Source: Poriferisodalis sp965226645 (GTDB taxonomy: Bacteria > Actinomycetota > Acidimicrobiia > Acidimicrobiales > Poriferisodalaceae). From it: a stretch of DNA of 64,000 nucleotides. Both the position numbers and the translations under genes were made by a program. How positions within the stretch are numbered: position 1 is the stretch's first letter; every line of letters starts with the position of its first letter. Positions 1 to 8,832 of this stretch are shown here, piece after piece. The stretch covers positions 310,001 through 374,000 of the forward strand of contig CBDDDL010000002.1 of NCBI GenBank assembly GCA_965226645.1. The letters are read 5' to 3'. Below the pieces are notes generated by a model. The model saw nothing but the letters and a program-made list of their open reading frames with translations. It made no database searches and was not told the origin of the DNA.

Positions 1-480
1 GCGCCGTGGCCGTCATTTGGGCCCGAACGCCGTCTCGCGGTCGGCTCGGCGAACCTGTTCATGGGCAACGCCCGGGTCGTGGGCAACATGATCTACTCCG
101 GCGTGCCAGAGCGGTTCCCCAATGTGAAGTTTGTTTCGGTCGAGAGCGGCGTGGGCTGGCTGCCGTTTTTCCTCGAAGTGCTCGATCACCAGATGCACGA
201 GACGGCGCCCAACGAGCTTGCCGAGCTGTCGATGCTGCCCTCGGACTACTTCCGACGCCAGTTCTACGGCTGCTTCTGGTTCGAACGGTCCACGGTGCGA
301 CCGACGGTTGAGTACCTGGGCGCGCAGTCGCTGATGTTCGAGACCGATTTTCCGCACCCGACATGTCTGTACCCGCGCGACGATCACGATCTCGTGAAGG
401 CGCTCGAGGGCATTCCGCTCCACGACGTCGAGCGGATCATGTCGCTCAACGCCGCCGAGCTCTACCGCATCGACATCTGA
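1..480 (+). CDS. Amidohydrolase family protein, C-terminal part
   Basis: This open frame enters from before the window, so only the last 159 residues are present. They resemble the C-terminal half of Amidohydro_2 (TIM-barrel, metal-dependent) decarboxylases and hydrolases. The phrase MFETDFPHP near residue 113 matches the family's conserved catalytic-aspartate strand, and the end (ERIMSLNAAELYRID) matches the usual C-terminal helix NAxxLY. Such genes often accompany luciferase-like oxidoreductases in actinobacterial degradation clusters, and a luciferase-like gene follows 62 bp downstream on the same strand. The substrate cannot be told from this fragment. The family call is fairly safe; the reaction is not assigned. 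Confidence 0.8.
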   Translation, partial: APWPSFGPERRLAVGSANLFMGNARVVGNMIYSGVPERFPNVKFVSVESGVGWLPFFLEVLDHQMHETAPNELAELSMLPSDYFRRQFYGCFWFERSTVRPTVEYLGAQSLMFETDFPHPTCLYPRDDHDLVKALEGIPLHDVERIMSLNAAELYRIDI

Positions 481-542
481 GCCCACGGGGCGCCGACGAC
501 GCTCACCGGGAGACGTCAGCGGCGTTGGGCTAGAACTGCGCG

Positions 543-1061
543 ATGAAATTCGGGATCTTCTACGAGCTGTCGGTGCCGAGGCCCTTCAGCCGAGCCAACG
601 AGTGGTTGACGTACCACAACGCCCTCGAGCAGTGCAGGCTGGCCGACGAGTTGGGCTTCGACCACGTCTGGGCGGTGGAGCACCACTTCCTCGAGGAGTA
701 TTCGCACTGCCCTGCGCCTGAGGTGTTCCTGACGGCGGTCGCCGCGCAGACCCAGCGCATCCGGGTGGGCCACGGCGCCGTGGTCTGCGTACCGGAGATG
801 AACAATCCGATTCGAGTCGCTGAGCGAGCCGCGGCGCTCGACATCATCTCGAACGGCCGTCTGGAACTGGGCACGGCACGTTCGAGCACCTGGACCGAGC
901 TAGGCGGATTCTGCGCCGACCCTGACGACACCAAGAAGACGTGGGACGAATTCGTCCGGGTGATCCCGAAGATGTGGACCGAAGACGACTTCGGCTGGGA
1001 GGGCGCCCGCTTCGAGATGCCGGCCCGCAACGTGATCCCCAAGCCCTTCCAGGAGCCACAC
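543..1061 (+). pseudogene. LLM-class flavin-dependent oxidoreductase, N-terminal piece (split gene)
   Basis: This encodes the first 173 residues of a luciferase-like monooxygenase: a MKFGIFYEL first beta strand, a WAVEHHF motif near residue 42, and PEMNNPIRVAERAAALD. The family uses reduced FMN or F420 in oxidation or oxygenation reactions. The reading frame is broken directly after PKPFQEPH, where a 14.3 kb insertion begins. The missing C-terminal half lies at 15395-16078 and continues in frame (PPMWVTVTTPG) once the insertion and one copy of the 7-bp GCCACAC duplication are removed. The intact enzyme would have about 400 residues. As it stands the gene is disrupted. The physiological substrate is unknown. 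Confidence 0.9.
1055..1061. repeat. Left copy of 7-bp target-site duplication (GCCACAC)
   Basis: GCCACAC here is repeated at 15388-15394. Deleting 1062-15394 joins the codons for QEPH directly to PPMWV, the expected luciferase-family sequence. This makes the heptamer a convincing target-site duplication of the intervening insertion. Confidence 0.85.
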
Positions 1062-1067
1062 CGGTGT

Positions 1068-1081
1068 CGGTGCGTAAGTCC
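1068..1081. repeat. Left terminal inverted repeat of the composite insertion
   Basis: CGGTGCGTAAGTCC is the exact reverse complement of 15357-15370. It begins 6 bp inside the left target duplication. On the right the same arm begins 17 bp inside, because a second partial GGTGCGTA copy lies outside it. Confidence 0.75.
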
Positions 1082-1110
1082 AAAATCGTTGAGATTGCAA
1101 CGATTTTGGA
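1079..1110. repeat. 13-bp inverted repeat in the left end
   Basis: TCCAAAATCGTTG (1079-1091) and CAACGATTTTGGA (1098-1110) form a perfect inverted repeat around a 6-nt loop, immediately inside the left terminal repeat. The motif resembles the two direct repeats at 1131-1164, so these may be binding sites for the element's transposase. That role is an inference. Confidence 0.6.
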
Positions 1111-1130
1111 GTCCGCGATGAGCGGGCTGT

Positions 1131-1164
1131 AACGGATTTTTGGAATAGCGAAACGGATTTTTGG
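1131..1164. repeat. Two direct 13-bp repeats in the left end
   Basis: AACGGATTTTTGG occurs at 1131-1143 and again at 1152-1164, spaced by 21 bp (two helical turns). It is close to the CAACGATTTTGGA arms at 1079-1110. Four related motifs in 90 bp next to an element end suggest protein-binding sites. Confidence 0.55.
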
Positions 1165-1197
1165 CGATGGGGCATAGCGTATGCGCGAGTTTTGCTC

Positions 1198-1474
1198 GCT
1201 CTCTCGCCCGCCGCAGCTCCCGGTTCTCCTGCTCCAACGCCTTGATCCGCTCAGCCTGCTCGCTGTTCACACCCGGGCGCACCCCCGCATCGACCTCGGC
1301 CCGGCGCACCCACGACCGCAGCGACTCCACCCCGATCCCCAACTGGGCCGCGACCCGCCCCGCCGTCCCGTGATCGGTGCCCAGCTCCTTACGAAACTGA
1401 CGCACAGCACGCTCGGACTCCGCCTCGCTGTACCGACGCGTCGTCGGCTTCCCAGGCGACATCTCATGTGGCAT
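1198..1474 (-). pseudogene. IS3-family OrfA fragment (helix-turn-helix transposase subunit)
   Basis: The frame starts at ATG 1474 (MPHEMSPGKPTTRRYSEAES) and carries an IS3/IS911-type OrfA: an HTH region around GRVAAQLGIGVESLRSWVRR, then a leucine-zipper-like segment ending ENRELRRARE. In intact OrfA proteins this is followed by a conserved helix leading into the frameshift to OrfB. Here the sequence becomes unrelated, and no OrfB integrase domain is present. It is a truncated relic inside the 14.3 kb insertion. Confidence 0.75.
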
Positions 1475-1671
1475 GACTCCATCCTCGTATCCAAGATCAG
1501 GAGCCTCCAACCAACAGTGAAGATGTGCGCGGGGAGCGGGCCGTCGACATCTGACTTGCCAACAAACTGGCCCTGCGCGTTGTGGGTGCCTTGCCTGGGA
1601 CGCGTCGATGTCGCCGGCCCGCTCCTCGGACTTGTCAGCTGCGGCCGGTCCGGAACGAGCGACGTGACCTC

Positions 1672-2836
1672 ATAGGAACCTGCGCAAACAGATGCCTCAT
1701 CACTGTTATGTCCGTCCCGTCCCGGCACGCCAGCCGCTCCGAGATGAAGGACAACAGCATGCCAGATCCACAACAGGCGGTGATCGGCGGGATTGAGGGC
1801 CACACCGACTTCCATGTCGTGGCGGCGCTCGACCCGCTCGGCCGAATACTGGGCACTCAGTCGTTCCCGGCGACCCGTGCCGGCTACCGCTTGACCCACA
1901 CATGGCTCGCGTCGTTCGGCCCGATCACCACGGTCGGTGTCGAGTCCACCGGATCCTACGGCGCGGCCCTGACCCGGTCGCTGATCGATCAGGGCTGCGG
2001 GGTGATCGAGATCAACCAGCCGCACCCGCATCTGCGCTCGCGTCGCGCCAAGAACGACACCATCGACGCCGAGGCCGCTGCGCGCAAGGTGCTCTCGGGC
2101 GAAGCGACCGCAGCCGCCACCGACACCACCGGCATCGTCGAGGCGATCCGCCAGCTCAACGTGACCCGAAACAGCGCCGTCAAGGCCCGCTCCGCCGCGT
2201 TGTGTCAGCTCGGCGACCTGCTCGTCACCGCTCCGGCTGCGTTGCGCGAGCAGCTCGACACCCGCCGCACCCTCGAGGGCAAAGCCGCCGTGTGCGCCCG
2301 ACTGCGGCCCGACACCGACCGTCTCGCCGATCCCGCCCAGGCCGCCAACCCAGCACTGCGCAGCCTCGGGCGTCGCATCGCCCAACTCGGCGCCGAGGCC
2401 GACGAGCTCGGTCGCCGGCTCGACCGGCTCGTCGCCGCCGCAGCACCCACAACGCTGTCACGCCTGGGATGCGGCACTCACCACACCGCGACCCTGCTCG
2501 TCGCCGCGGGCCACAACATCGACCGGCTCGGCTCCGAAGCGTCGTTCGCTCACCTGTGCGCAGCCGCGCCGGTCCCCGCATCGAGCGGGCGCACCCAGCG
2601 TCACCGACTCAACTTCGCACCCAACCGCGACGCCAACCGCGCTCTGCACATGATCGTCATCGTCCGGCTCCGCTACTGCGAACGAACCCGCAGCTACACC
2701 GACCGCCGCCTCGCCCAAGGCAAGACCAAAAAAGAAACCATCCGCTGCCTCAAACGCTTCGTCGCCCGAGAGCTCTACCGCACACTCCGAGCCGACCTCT
2801 CCACCCTCACAACCCGCACTTGACATCTATAGGAAC
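1672..2836 (+). mobile_element. IS110-family insertion sequence
   Basis: ATAGGAAC occurs as a direct repeat at 1672-1679 and 2829-2836, bracketing an intact IS110-type transposase gene. The 87 bp before the transposase start would hold any bridge-RNA-type noncoding region. No such RNA was identified by eye. The element sits between the IS3 relic and the end of the CWB2 operon, so it is nested within the larger insertion. Confidence 0.65.
1759..2823 (+). CDS. IS110-family transposase
   Basis: The 354-residue protein has the two-part IS110 layout: an N-terminal RuvC-like DEDD domain and a C-terminal Transposase_20 domain. Visible acidic positions are E in VIGGIEGHTDFH (usually D in this family), E in GVESTGSYG, and the pair in KNDTIDAEAAARK. 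The C-terminal part includes LSRLGCGTHHTATLL and the LNFAPNRDANRALHMI helix region. ATG 1759 was chosen because GAAGG lies 8 nt upstream; ATGs at 1708 and 1744 would add poorly conserved residues. The gene appears intact. The Asp-to-Glu change at the first catalytic position is the only oddity. Confidence 0.9.
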   Translation: MPDPQQAVIGGIEGHTDFHVVAALDPLGRILGTQSFPATRAGYRLTHTWLASFGPITTVGVESTGSYGAALTRSLIDQGCGVIEINQPHPHLRSRRAKNDTIDAEAAARKVLSGEATAAATDTTGIVEAIRQLNVTRNSAVKARSAALCQLGDLLVTAPAALREQLDTRRTLEGKAAVCARLRPDTDRLADPAQAANPALRSLGRRIAQLGAEADELGRRLDRLVAAAAPTTLSRLGCGTHHTATLLVAAGHNIDRLGSEASFAHLCAAAPVPASSGRTQRHRLNFAPNRDANRALHMIVIVRLRYCERTRSYTDRRLAQGKTKKETIRCLKRFVARELYRTLRADLSTLTTRT

Positions 2837-2849
2837 GTCCCAGAGCGGT

Positions 2850-4877
2850 TCACTGGACGGTCGTCGGTTGGTCACAATCGACACATCCGAATCTGGACCA
2901 GGTAAACGTGAGGACGCGCTGGCCGCTGTTGACGTTGACCGTGTAGGTCTCGCCAGACCTCAGCGGAAACCGCGTCATCCACAATTCCGCTGTGAGCGTG
3001 ACATCGCGGCCAGTGCAGTCCTGCGCCCACGGCGTCGGGCTCGGGACGAGTGCAGTCACCGTGACGGCAATATCGGTGCCGTCGATCGTGATCTCCTCCT
3101 TGCCGATGTGGTGGCAGCCACCGGTGCTCGAGGCGCGGTGCGTGACCTCTACGAAGAGGCCGGATACCGAGACAATCTCGACTGTGTAGATGTTGACATT
3201 AGCTTCGACTCGTCGGGGATCGCTCGAAGTCCAGCCTTCGGGCACCAGATCCGGTGGCGGCACCACCATCTTGAGCGTCAAGTCTTCGCGTGTCGAGTGG
3301 CCGTAGGTGATCACGTCGCCTGAAATGTCGTTGATGAATGCGAACCGGCCGTCGGACTCGGTGATCTTCGCTGACACCGCATACCGGTTCCTCGTGTCGA
3401 TGTCGCTGCTGGCGTAGGGCACCACGTAGTCGAACGGCACCTGGCCTGGGTTGGTGATGGTGCACCCCGCAATAACCACGCTGGCGGAGTCCTGACGGCT
3501 GATATCGCTAAGCCGCATCGTCACAACAGCGCCCGACGTCAGCTCAATCCGCTCCCTGTAGGTGATAGTGCCCGATACGAAGGCACTATCAGCCGGTGGC
3601 TCGGACGGGCAGCTGTCTTGGTGCGCTGGCGTGACGGGGTCCGTTCGCGGGACGGGGTCCGGAGGGAACACAGTCGCGTCGTCGGATCTGTCACCGGAAG
3701 ACCGGCTGGAACCGCTGCCCGAGGCACCACTCGCGCTGCCTCCGCTGCTGCTGTGGGCACATGCGTCGAGGCCCCCTTGGAGGGCACGCGCGGCAGCCTC
3801 GGCTGCATCATTGACGCGCATTACCGGAAATCCCTCGGCGACAAGGTCGTTCTTGAGGGAATCGGCAAGCGCGTCGATGTCTCCGACGAACAACACAATC
3901 TGCGGTCTGACGCGATTCAGCGCCAAGCGCGTCGTCGCGCTGAGGTCGTCAGCGCTCTGGGCGTAGAGCACGACGCTGTCATTCAACGCCGCAACGAGCC
4001 CAGCGGCGATTCCCACATCAACATCGGACCATGCGTTCGCGATCACTGCAGCCTCGACGCAATCCGCGGCCGCACTTCTTGCCACCAAGGCGGCTGTGTG
4101 CACCCGGGTTGCGCCGCCGAGACGCTGCACCGAAGCACCGCCTGCCGCCGTTGCCGCAGCGGCAGAGAAGTCGTCGGACAGGGCCGCAGTGCCGCCGACG
4201 ATCACGATGCTGTCCGGGCGCTGCGCGTCCAGCAGTTCCGTCGACGAGGCGGCGAGTCCGTCGGAGGCGCCGTACAGCACGACATCTGCTCCGCCCGACG
4301 CAACCAACGCAGCAGCGACACCCACATCCGCCGCCGACCAGCCATTGGCGATCACAATGGTTTTGCCGCGCTTGGCGCCCAGTGCCCGCCGCGCTGCGAT
4401 CACGGAAGTCGCCACGCGGTCGTCGCCGGCCAACCGCTCCAATGACGCACCAGGAGCAGCGGTGCTCAGCTCGGCTTCGATATCGGCAGATAATGCAGCC
4501 GTACCGCCCACGATCAGCAGCATCTCGGGCGCGTGACGCGAGACCACCGCCGCCGCCGCATCACCCAGCGATGTCGGGCCCGAAGCCAGCACCACCGCAT
4601 CAGCAGCACCAGCGGCTACCAGCGCGGCGGCCACGCCTGCATCAGGCAGCGACGATTCGAGCGCGACCACAAGCGCCCGACCGCGGTTGATCCCGCTCTC
4701 AGCATCGGGAGCAGCCGATGCAGCGGGCACGCCCGCTGACATCACGGCTACTGCGCACGCGACAAGCACTGCTCCAAAGCATCGAGGGCGTCGAAGTGCG
4801 GCAATTGTCAAGGGTTTCGGCTTTCGTACCTGCAATACCCTTGTCATCGGATTGCAGCGATGGGTGAATTCGAACAT
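2850..4877 (-). CDS. Secreted CWB2 protein with C-terminal YbaY-like domain
   Basis: The 675-residue protein has a signal peptide at about 30-55, then three cell-wall-binding repeat 2 units to about residue 360, each with VxVANGWS- and VVGGTAALS-like strands. A Ser/Gly linker follows (about 370-400). The C-terminal half contains a YbaY/lipoprotein chaperone-like beta domain (VSGTITYRERIELTSGA) and a last beta-rich segment with cysteine pairs. CWB2 repeats anchor proteins non-covalently to the wall, so this is probably a surface protein. The start at 4877 is supported by GGAAGG 7 nt upstream, overlapping the stop of the upstream gene. Only 12 bp separate the two genes, so they form an operon. 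The CWB2 plus YbaY pairing is unusual. The ligand is unknown. Confidence 0.8.
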   Translation of the reverse strand: MFEFTHRCNPMTRVLQVRKPKPLTIAALRRPRCFGAVLVACAVAVMSAGVPAASAAPDAESGINRGRALVVALESSLPDAGVAAALVAAGAADAVVLASGPTSLGDAAAAVVSRHAPEMLLIVGGTAALSADIEAELSTAAPGASLERLAGDDRVATSVIAARRALGAKRGKTIVIANGWSAADVGVAAALVASGGADVVLYGASDGLAASSTELLDAQRPDSIVIVGGTAALSDDFSAAAATAAGGASVQRLGGATRVHTAALVARSAAADCVEAAVIANAWSDVDVGIAAGLVAALNDSVVLYAQSADDLSATTRLALNRVRPQIVLFVGDIDALADSLKNDLVAEGFPVMRVNDAAEAAARALQGGLDACAHSSSGGSASGASGSGSSRSSGDRSDDATVFPPDPVPRTDPVTPAHQDSCPSEPPADSAFVSGTITYRERIELTSGAVVTMRLSDISRQDSASVVIAGCTITNPGQVPFDYVVPYASSDIDTRNRYAVSAKITESDGRFAFINDISGDVITYGHSTREDLTLKMVVPPPDLVPEGWTSSDPRRVEANVNIYTVEIVSVSGLFVEVTHRASSTGGCHHIGKEEITIDGTDIAVTVTALVPSPTPWAQDCTGRDVTLTAELWMTRFPLRSGETYTVNVNSGQRVLTFTWSRFGCVDCDQPTTVQ

Positions 4878-4889
4878 TTCGGCACCTTC

Positions 4890-7800
4890 CTACGACGGTT
4901 CGTTGTCGATCAATGTGACATAGGTAAGTGACTGAATGCCAGCTGAAACGTCCGTAGGTAACTTAAAGAAATTCAGTCCGATCACCTCGTCGTCATAGTC
5001 GATGTTGTTCTCGACGGCTCTCACGATGAACGTCTGCGTCGTCTCGTTCGCTGCGAAGGTGATCTCTACCTCGTGCTTCAGGCTCATCAGGTCAAAGCTG
5101 TAATGGTCCGGGGGGATGGCATCGCTACCGGCGTAAGTGGCGAGACGCACTTTCACCCTCACCTCGCGCTCGGGCATCGTTGACAACATCACCGTCACGG
5201 TTGCATTAGCTCCGCCCTCGAACGCCTCATAGGTCGAACTCGCGAACTGCACCGTCACCGGCTGAAGTTCATTGTCAACGATAGTGACGGTAAGTTCGTC
5301 GTTTCCGGCCGCCGTGACGCCCGCAGACAGAGTGCCGAACCCGATCACGAAGGACTCATCGTCACCAGGCTCGTAGAGCCGGTCGTCGATCGCTTTCAAT
5401 TCGAACGTCTGTGTCTTCGTGCCTTCTTCGAACGTCAGTGTCGTCGGCAAGTAGATCTGCTGAGTCTGTCTACCTTCCTCGGCGTCTATCGTATCTACGT
5501 TTCGGTAGCCGGTGAAGTCCTCGGCGCTCGCAGTGGTGAGCGGCTTGACTTCTATCTCCACGTCAAACTGACGCTCAGGAACCTCCGAAAGCTCGACCGT
5601 AATCGTCTTCGAGTCGCCGCCCTCCTCGACCTCGGCAGTGGCGTCAACGAACTGCACGGTGACTTCCTGGGGCTCGTCATCAACGAGATTGATACGCCTA
5701 GCAGTCGACATGTCATAGGGAGAGATCCGTTCGTTGCTCATTTCTTGGATGCGGCTCTCATGCCCCCCGAACTGGAGAGATAGATACTTGCCCCCATTGA
5801 AGATGAGGTTGTCTATTGCTGTCACCGTGAATGTTTTGACCGTTTCGTCCGCCTTGAACTGTAAGTAGTCGTTGTCAAGCAAAGAAGACTCATAGTAGTC
5901 GGACGACGCGACGCCCTCCAGCTGGAGCCCAACGCCCTCCAGCTGGAGCCCAATCGGGATCAGCACCGTTCGCTCGGGTATTGCGGACAGCCTCACCGTC
6001 ACAGTTGCATCATCTCCGCCTTCAGTTGCCGTGTACATCGGAGCGTCGAAGCGAGCCGTCAATTGCGGAAAGTCGTTGTCGCGGATGTTGATTACGGCGG
6101 AATCGGTGGTGCCGAGGTTGATGCCCGGGGGCAGCGTTCCAAATCCGATTTCTATGCTTTCTCCGTCATCGTCGATGTCGTCATCGGTACTTGTGTCGGT
6201 GACGGTGAAGGTCTTTTGGGTTTCGCCCACGGCGAAGGTAACGGACCGCGGCGGTTCGATGTAATCCGATAGCGTTGCACCGCCACTGAGGGCAGTCACA
6301 ACTATGGGCACGGTCACAGCCCGTTCGAGTGCGATTGACAACTCGACGGTCACTTCCCCTGACGAATCGGCGCCCCCCTCGTGAGCGAAGTAGATGTCCT
6401 TTCTGAACTGCACCGTCTGCCGCTTTTCGGTGACAAAAACCTCAACTGTACTGCCGTCGTCCCGTAACACCTTGACGGCCAAATTGCCGAACCGTAGACG
6501 AAACTCCTCCAGGGCGATGTCGACATTGCCGACATCGGTGCGTGCGTTGTCGTCGACAGCCGTTACCGAGAACGTTGCCCTGTCCTGGCAGCGCTCAAAC
6601 GTAATTGCTTCCACCGACAATGAGACATCGGCCGGGTCAGGGCCGCGGCCGGACTCCGGCCAAGGGATGACTTCTACCGGCACCATCAGAGTGCGCGTGG
6701 TGGCATCGGACCGCCGTGCAGTCACCATGGCGGAGTCTCCCTCGGCCAGATTGATGCGCGCAGTCACGAAAGAAACCCTGACAGGAATAGGGTTGTTGTC
6801 GTTGTCCGAACGACACACGGGATCGTCGTCGGCGAGCGTCACGGTCGTTGTGTTCTGGGTGCCTGCATTGACGCCCGTCGGCAGATTTTCGAAACTGAGC
6901 GCGACGTATTCGCCGTCGTCGTCGTACTCGTCGTCGGTTGCCGTCACCGTGAAGCTCTTGGACATCTCGGTCGCAAGGAACGACACTGTCGTGGGCAGGG
7001 GCGCCGTGAGGTCATCAGCGGTGGCGGACCCGCCGAACGACACCTTCAGCGGCACCTCCAGCGGCCGCCCAGGCGCCGCTGACAGCTGCACCTCCACCGT
7101 CGCCGCCGTGCCGCCCTCGGTCGCCGTGTACGACGGCGCTGTGAACATCACCGACACTTGCCTCAGCAGTGTCGTGACCGGCGTCGTAACCGGCGTCGTA
7201 ACCGGCGTCGTAACCGGCGTCGTAACCGGCGTCGTAACCGGCGTCGTAACCGGCGTCGTAACCGGCGTCGTAACCGGCGTCGTAACCGGCGTCGTAACCG
7301 GCGTCGTAACCGGCGTCGTGACCGGCGTCGTGACCGGCGTCGTAACTGGTGTCGTAACCGGTGTGCCGCCGCTGCTACTGCCGCCGCCTGTACCTCCGCC
7401 TGTGCCTCCGCCGCCTCCGCTGCTGCTGCCGCTGCTGTCGCCGCTGCCGGTGTTGGTGCAGTTGTGGGGTGGGTCTGTGAGTGCTCGGCGTGCGGTCTGG
7501 TGGGGGTCGGCGAGGCGTTGCGCGCTGCGGCCGGCGGGCAGGGCGTCTCGGAGCGTTTCGGCGAGGGCGTCGGTGTCGCCGACCAGGGTGATGGCCTGGG
7601 GGGCGATGTCGGCGATGGCCTGGCGGGCCGCGTCGCCGAGGTCGTCGGGTGACTGCGCGTAGAGCACGACGCTGTTGCCCCACGCGGCCGCGAGCGCAGC
7701 AGCCGCGCCCACATCAGGGGGTGACCATCCGTTCGCGATCACCGCAGCAGCCACACAGTCCCCGGCCGCGACACGCGCCACACGCGCTGCGGTCTGTGTG

Positions 7801-8492
7801 CGCGTCGCGCCCCACAGCCGCCGCGACGCCGCCTGAGGGCCGGCCGCGGCGACCGCCTCGGCGCGTACCTGCTCGGACAGCGCCGCGGGGCCGCCCACCA
7901 ACTCGATCCGCGTCGGACGGTAATCGGCGAGCACCACAGCGGTCTCGTCGCCCAGGCTTTCAGGGTTCCCGTAGAGCACCGCGTCAGCGCCGCCCGCCGC
8001 CACCAGCGACGCCGCCGCGCCCACATCAGCCAACGACCAGCCGCTCGCCAACGCCACCCTCACACCAGAACTACCGGCTTCGAGCACCCGACGCGCCGCC
8101 ACCGCAGCGGTGCCCACCCGCGTCGAGCCCGACAGCCGCTCCACCACAACACCAGGCGACAGCACGCGCAGATGAGCAACCACGCCATCGGACACCGCCG
8201 CCTCACCTCCCACCACCAGCACACCCGAAGGCAGCACCGAAGACACCACACCAGCCGCGCCCTCGCCCAGCGCACCAACCGAATCAGCCACCACCAACGC
8301 ATCGACCACACCCCCGGCCACCAAACCCACCCCAGCACCCACATCAGACGGCGACCCGCCATTGGCCAACGCCAGCCTCACACCGCCCTCAACCGGCGCC
8401 GACTGAGAACCCGCACCCCCCACAGGCACCAACACCGACAACAACACCACAACCACAACACAAGCCCTCAAACCCAACCGACGATCCAACAC
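4890..8492 (-). CDS. Large secreted CWB2 protein with PVTT repeat stalk and Calx-beta domains
   Basis: The frame stays open upstream to 8834, but the GTG at 8492 gives a normal signal peptide (basic RRLGLRA, hydrophobic VVVVVLLSVLV, then GGAGSQS), and the longer version would overlap the next promoter. From that start the protein has about 1200 residues: three CWB2 repeats (about 35-330), a Gly/Ser linker, sixteen PVTT tetrapeptides, then about six Calx-beta modules, each opening with a TEGG-like motif and ending in a DDD acidic loop. CWB2 would hold it to the wall while the PVTT stalk and calcium-binding Calx-beta modules project outward. This resembles an adhesin or matrix protein, by inference. 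It is the first gene of a two-gene operon. Confidence 0.8.
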   Translation of the reverse strand: MLDRRLGLRACVVVVVLLSVLVPVGGAGSQSAPVEGGVRLALANGGSPSDVGAGVGLVAGGVVDALVVADSVGALGEGAAGVVSSVLPSGVLVVGGEAAVSDGVVAHLRVLSPGVVVERLSGSTRVGTAAVAARRVLEAGSSGVRVALASGWSLADVGAAASLVAAGGADAVLYGNPESLGDETAVVLADYRPTRIELVGGPAALSEQVRAEAVAAAGPQAASRRLWGATRTQTAARVARVAAGDCVAAAVIANGWSPPDVGAAAALAAAWGNSVVLYAQSPDDLGDAARQAIADIAPQAITLVGDTDALAETLRDALPAGRSAQRLADPHQTARRALTDPPHNCTNTGSGDSSGSSSGGGGGTGGGTGGGSSSGGTPVTTPVTTPVTTPVTTPVTTPVTTPVTTPVTTPVTTPVTTPVTTPVTTPVTTPVTTPVTTPVTTLLRQVSVMFTAPSYTATEGGTAATVEVQLSAAPGRPLEVPLKVSFGGSATADDLTAPLPTTVSFLATEMSKSFTVTATDDEYDDDGEYVALSFENLPTGVNAGTQNTTTVTLADDDPVCRSDNDNNPIPVRVSFVTARINLAEGDSAMVTARRSDATTRTLMVPVEVIPWPESGRGPDPADVSLSVEAITFERCQDRATFSVTAVDDNARTDVGNVDIALEEFRLRFGNLAVKVLRDDGSTVEVFVTEKRQTVQFRKDIYFAHEGGADSSGEVTVELSIALERAVTVPIVVTALSGGATLSDYIEPPRSVTFAVGETQKTFTVTDTSTDDDIDDDGESIEIGFGTLPPGINLGTTDSAVINIRDNDFPQLTARFDAPMYTATEGGDDATVTVRLSAIPERTVLIPIGLQLEGVGLQLEGVASSDYYESSLLDNDYLQFKADETVKTFTVTAIDNLIFNGGKYLSLQFGGHESRIQEMSNERISPYDMSTARRINLVDDEPQEVTVQFVDATAEVEEGGDSKTITVELSEVPERQFDVEIEVKPLTTASAEDFTGYRNVDTIDAEEGRQTQQIYLPTTLTFEEGTKTQTFELKAIDDRLYEPGDDESFVIGFGTLSAGVTAAGNDELTVTIVDNELQPVTVQFASSTYEAFEGGANATVTVMLSTMPEREVRVKVRLATYAGSDAIPPDHYSFDLMSLKHEVEITFAANETTQTFIVRAVENNIDYDDEVIGLNFFKLPTDVSAGIQSLTYVTLIDNEPS
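7171..7362. repeat. Sixteen 12-bp tandem repeats encoding PVTT
   Basis: The unit GTCGTAACCGGC repeats sixteen times with a few synonymous changes (gtgacc, aactgg, ggt ends). On the minus strand it encodes (PVTT)16 within the CWB2/Calx-beta protein. Most units are identical at DNA level, suggesting recent expansion. Copy number would be expected to vary between strains. Confidence 0.95.
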
Positions 8493-8832
8493 CCCAACCC
8501 CCCCGAATTCCAAGCCAACAGCAGCAGGACCCACACCGACCCAAGACAGCCGAGATCGTCGGTGCCGTCCCACCCCGGACACTAAAACACTAAGAATGAC
8601 ACATAGATAAAGTATCATGCACACTTGCTGATGTTCTGATGACAACTTGGATGGTCCCCAAACCGATCGAACAGCATCGGTTTGAATAGCCCCGCGTCGA
8701 ACCCGGCGGCAAGGAATTGCAGGGTGCGTTCTAGAATTGGCGCGGCCGAACCGCCGGGGAGACCCCGCTGGCGGGCGGCTGAGCGAATAAACGACCACGG
8801 CCCACAACGACGCACGACACTGAGGGGACGAC
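8493..8832. promoter_or_regulatory. Divergent promoter region between the CWB2 operon and the acyl-CoA ligase
   Basis: These 340 bp lie between oppositely oriented genes and include an AT-rich patch at 8580-8640. A perfect 9-bp inverted repeat, CAAACCGAT (8659-8667) with ATCGGTTTG (8676-8684) around an 8-nt spacer, looks like a repressor operator for the plus-strand ligase gene. GAGGGG precedes the ligase ATG at a normal distance. No regulator gene is adjacent. Confidence 0.5.

Noticed and set aside
1902..3323. Long arginine-rich plus-strand frame over the IS110 and CWB2 genes
   Set aside because: It is a GC-rich shadow frame with low-complexity Arg/Pro composition overlapping two well-supported genes.
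7171..7362. Regular 12-bp repeats that could be mistaken for a CRISPR-like array
   Set aside because: The units are contiguous without spacers and encode PVTT in frame inside a large surface protein.
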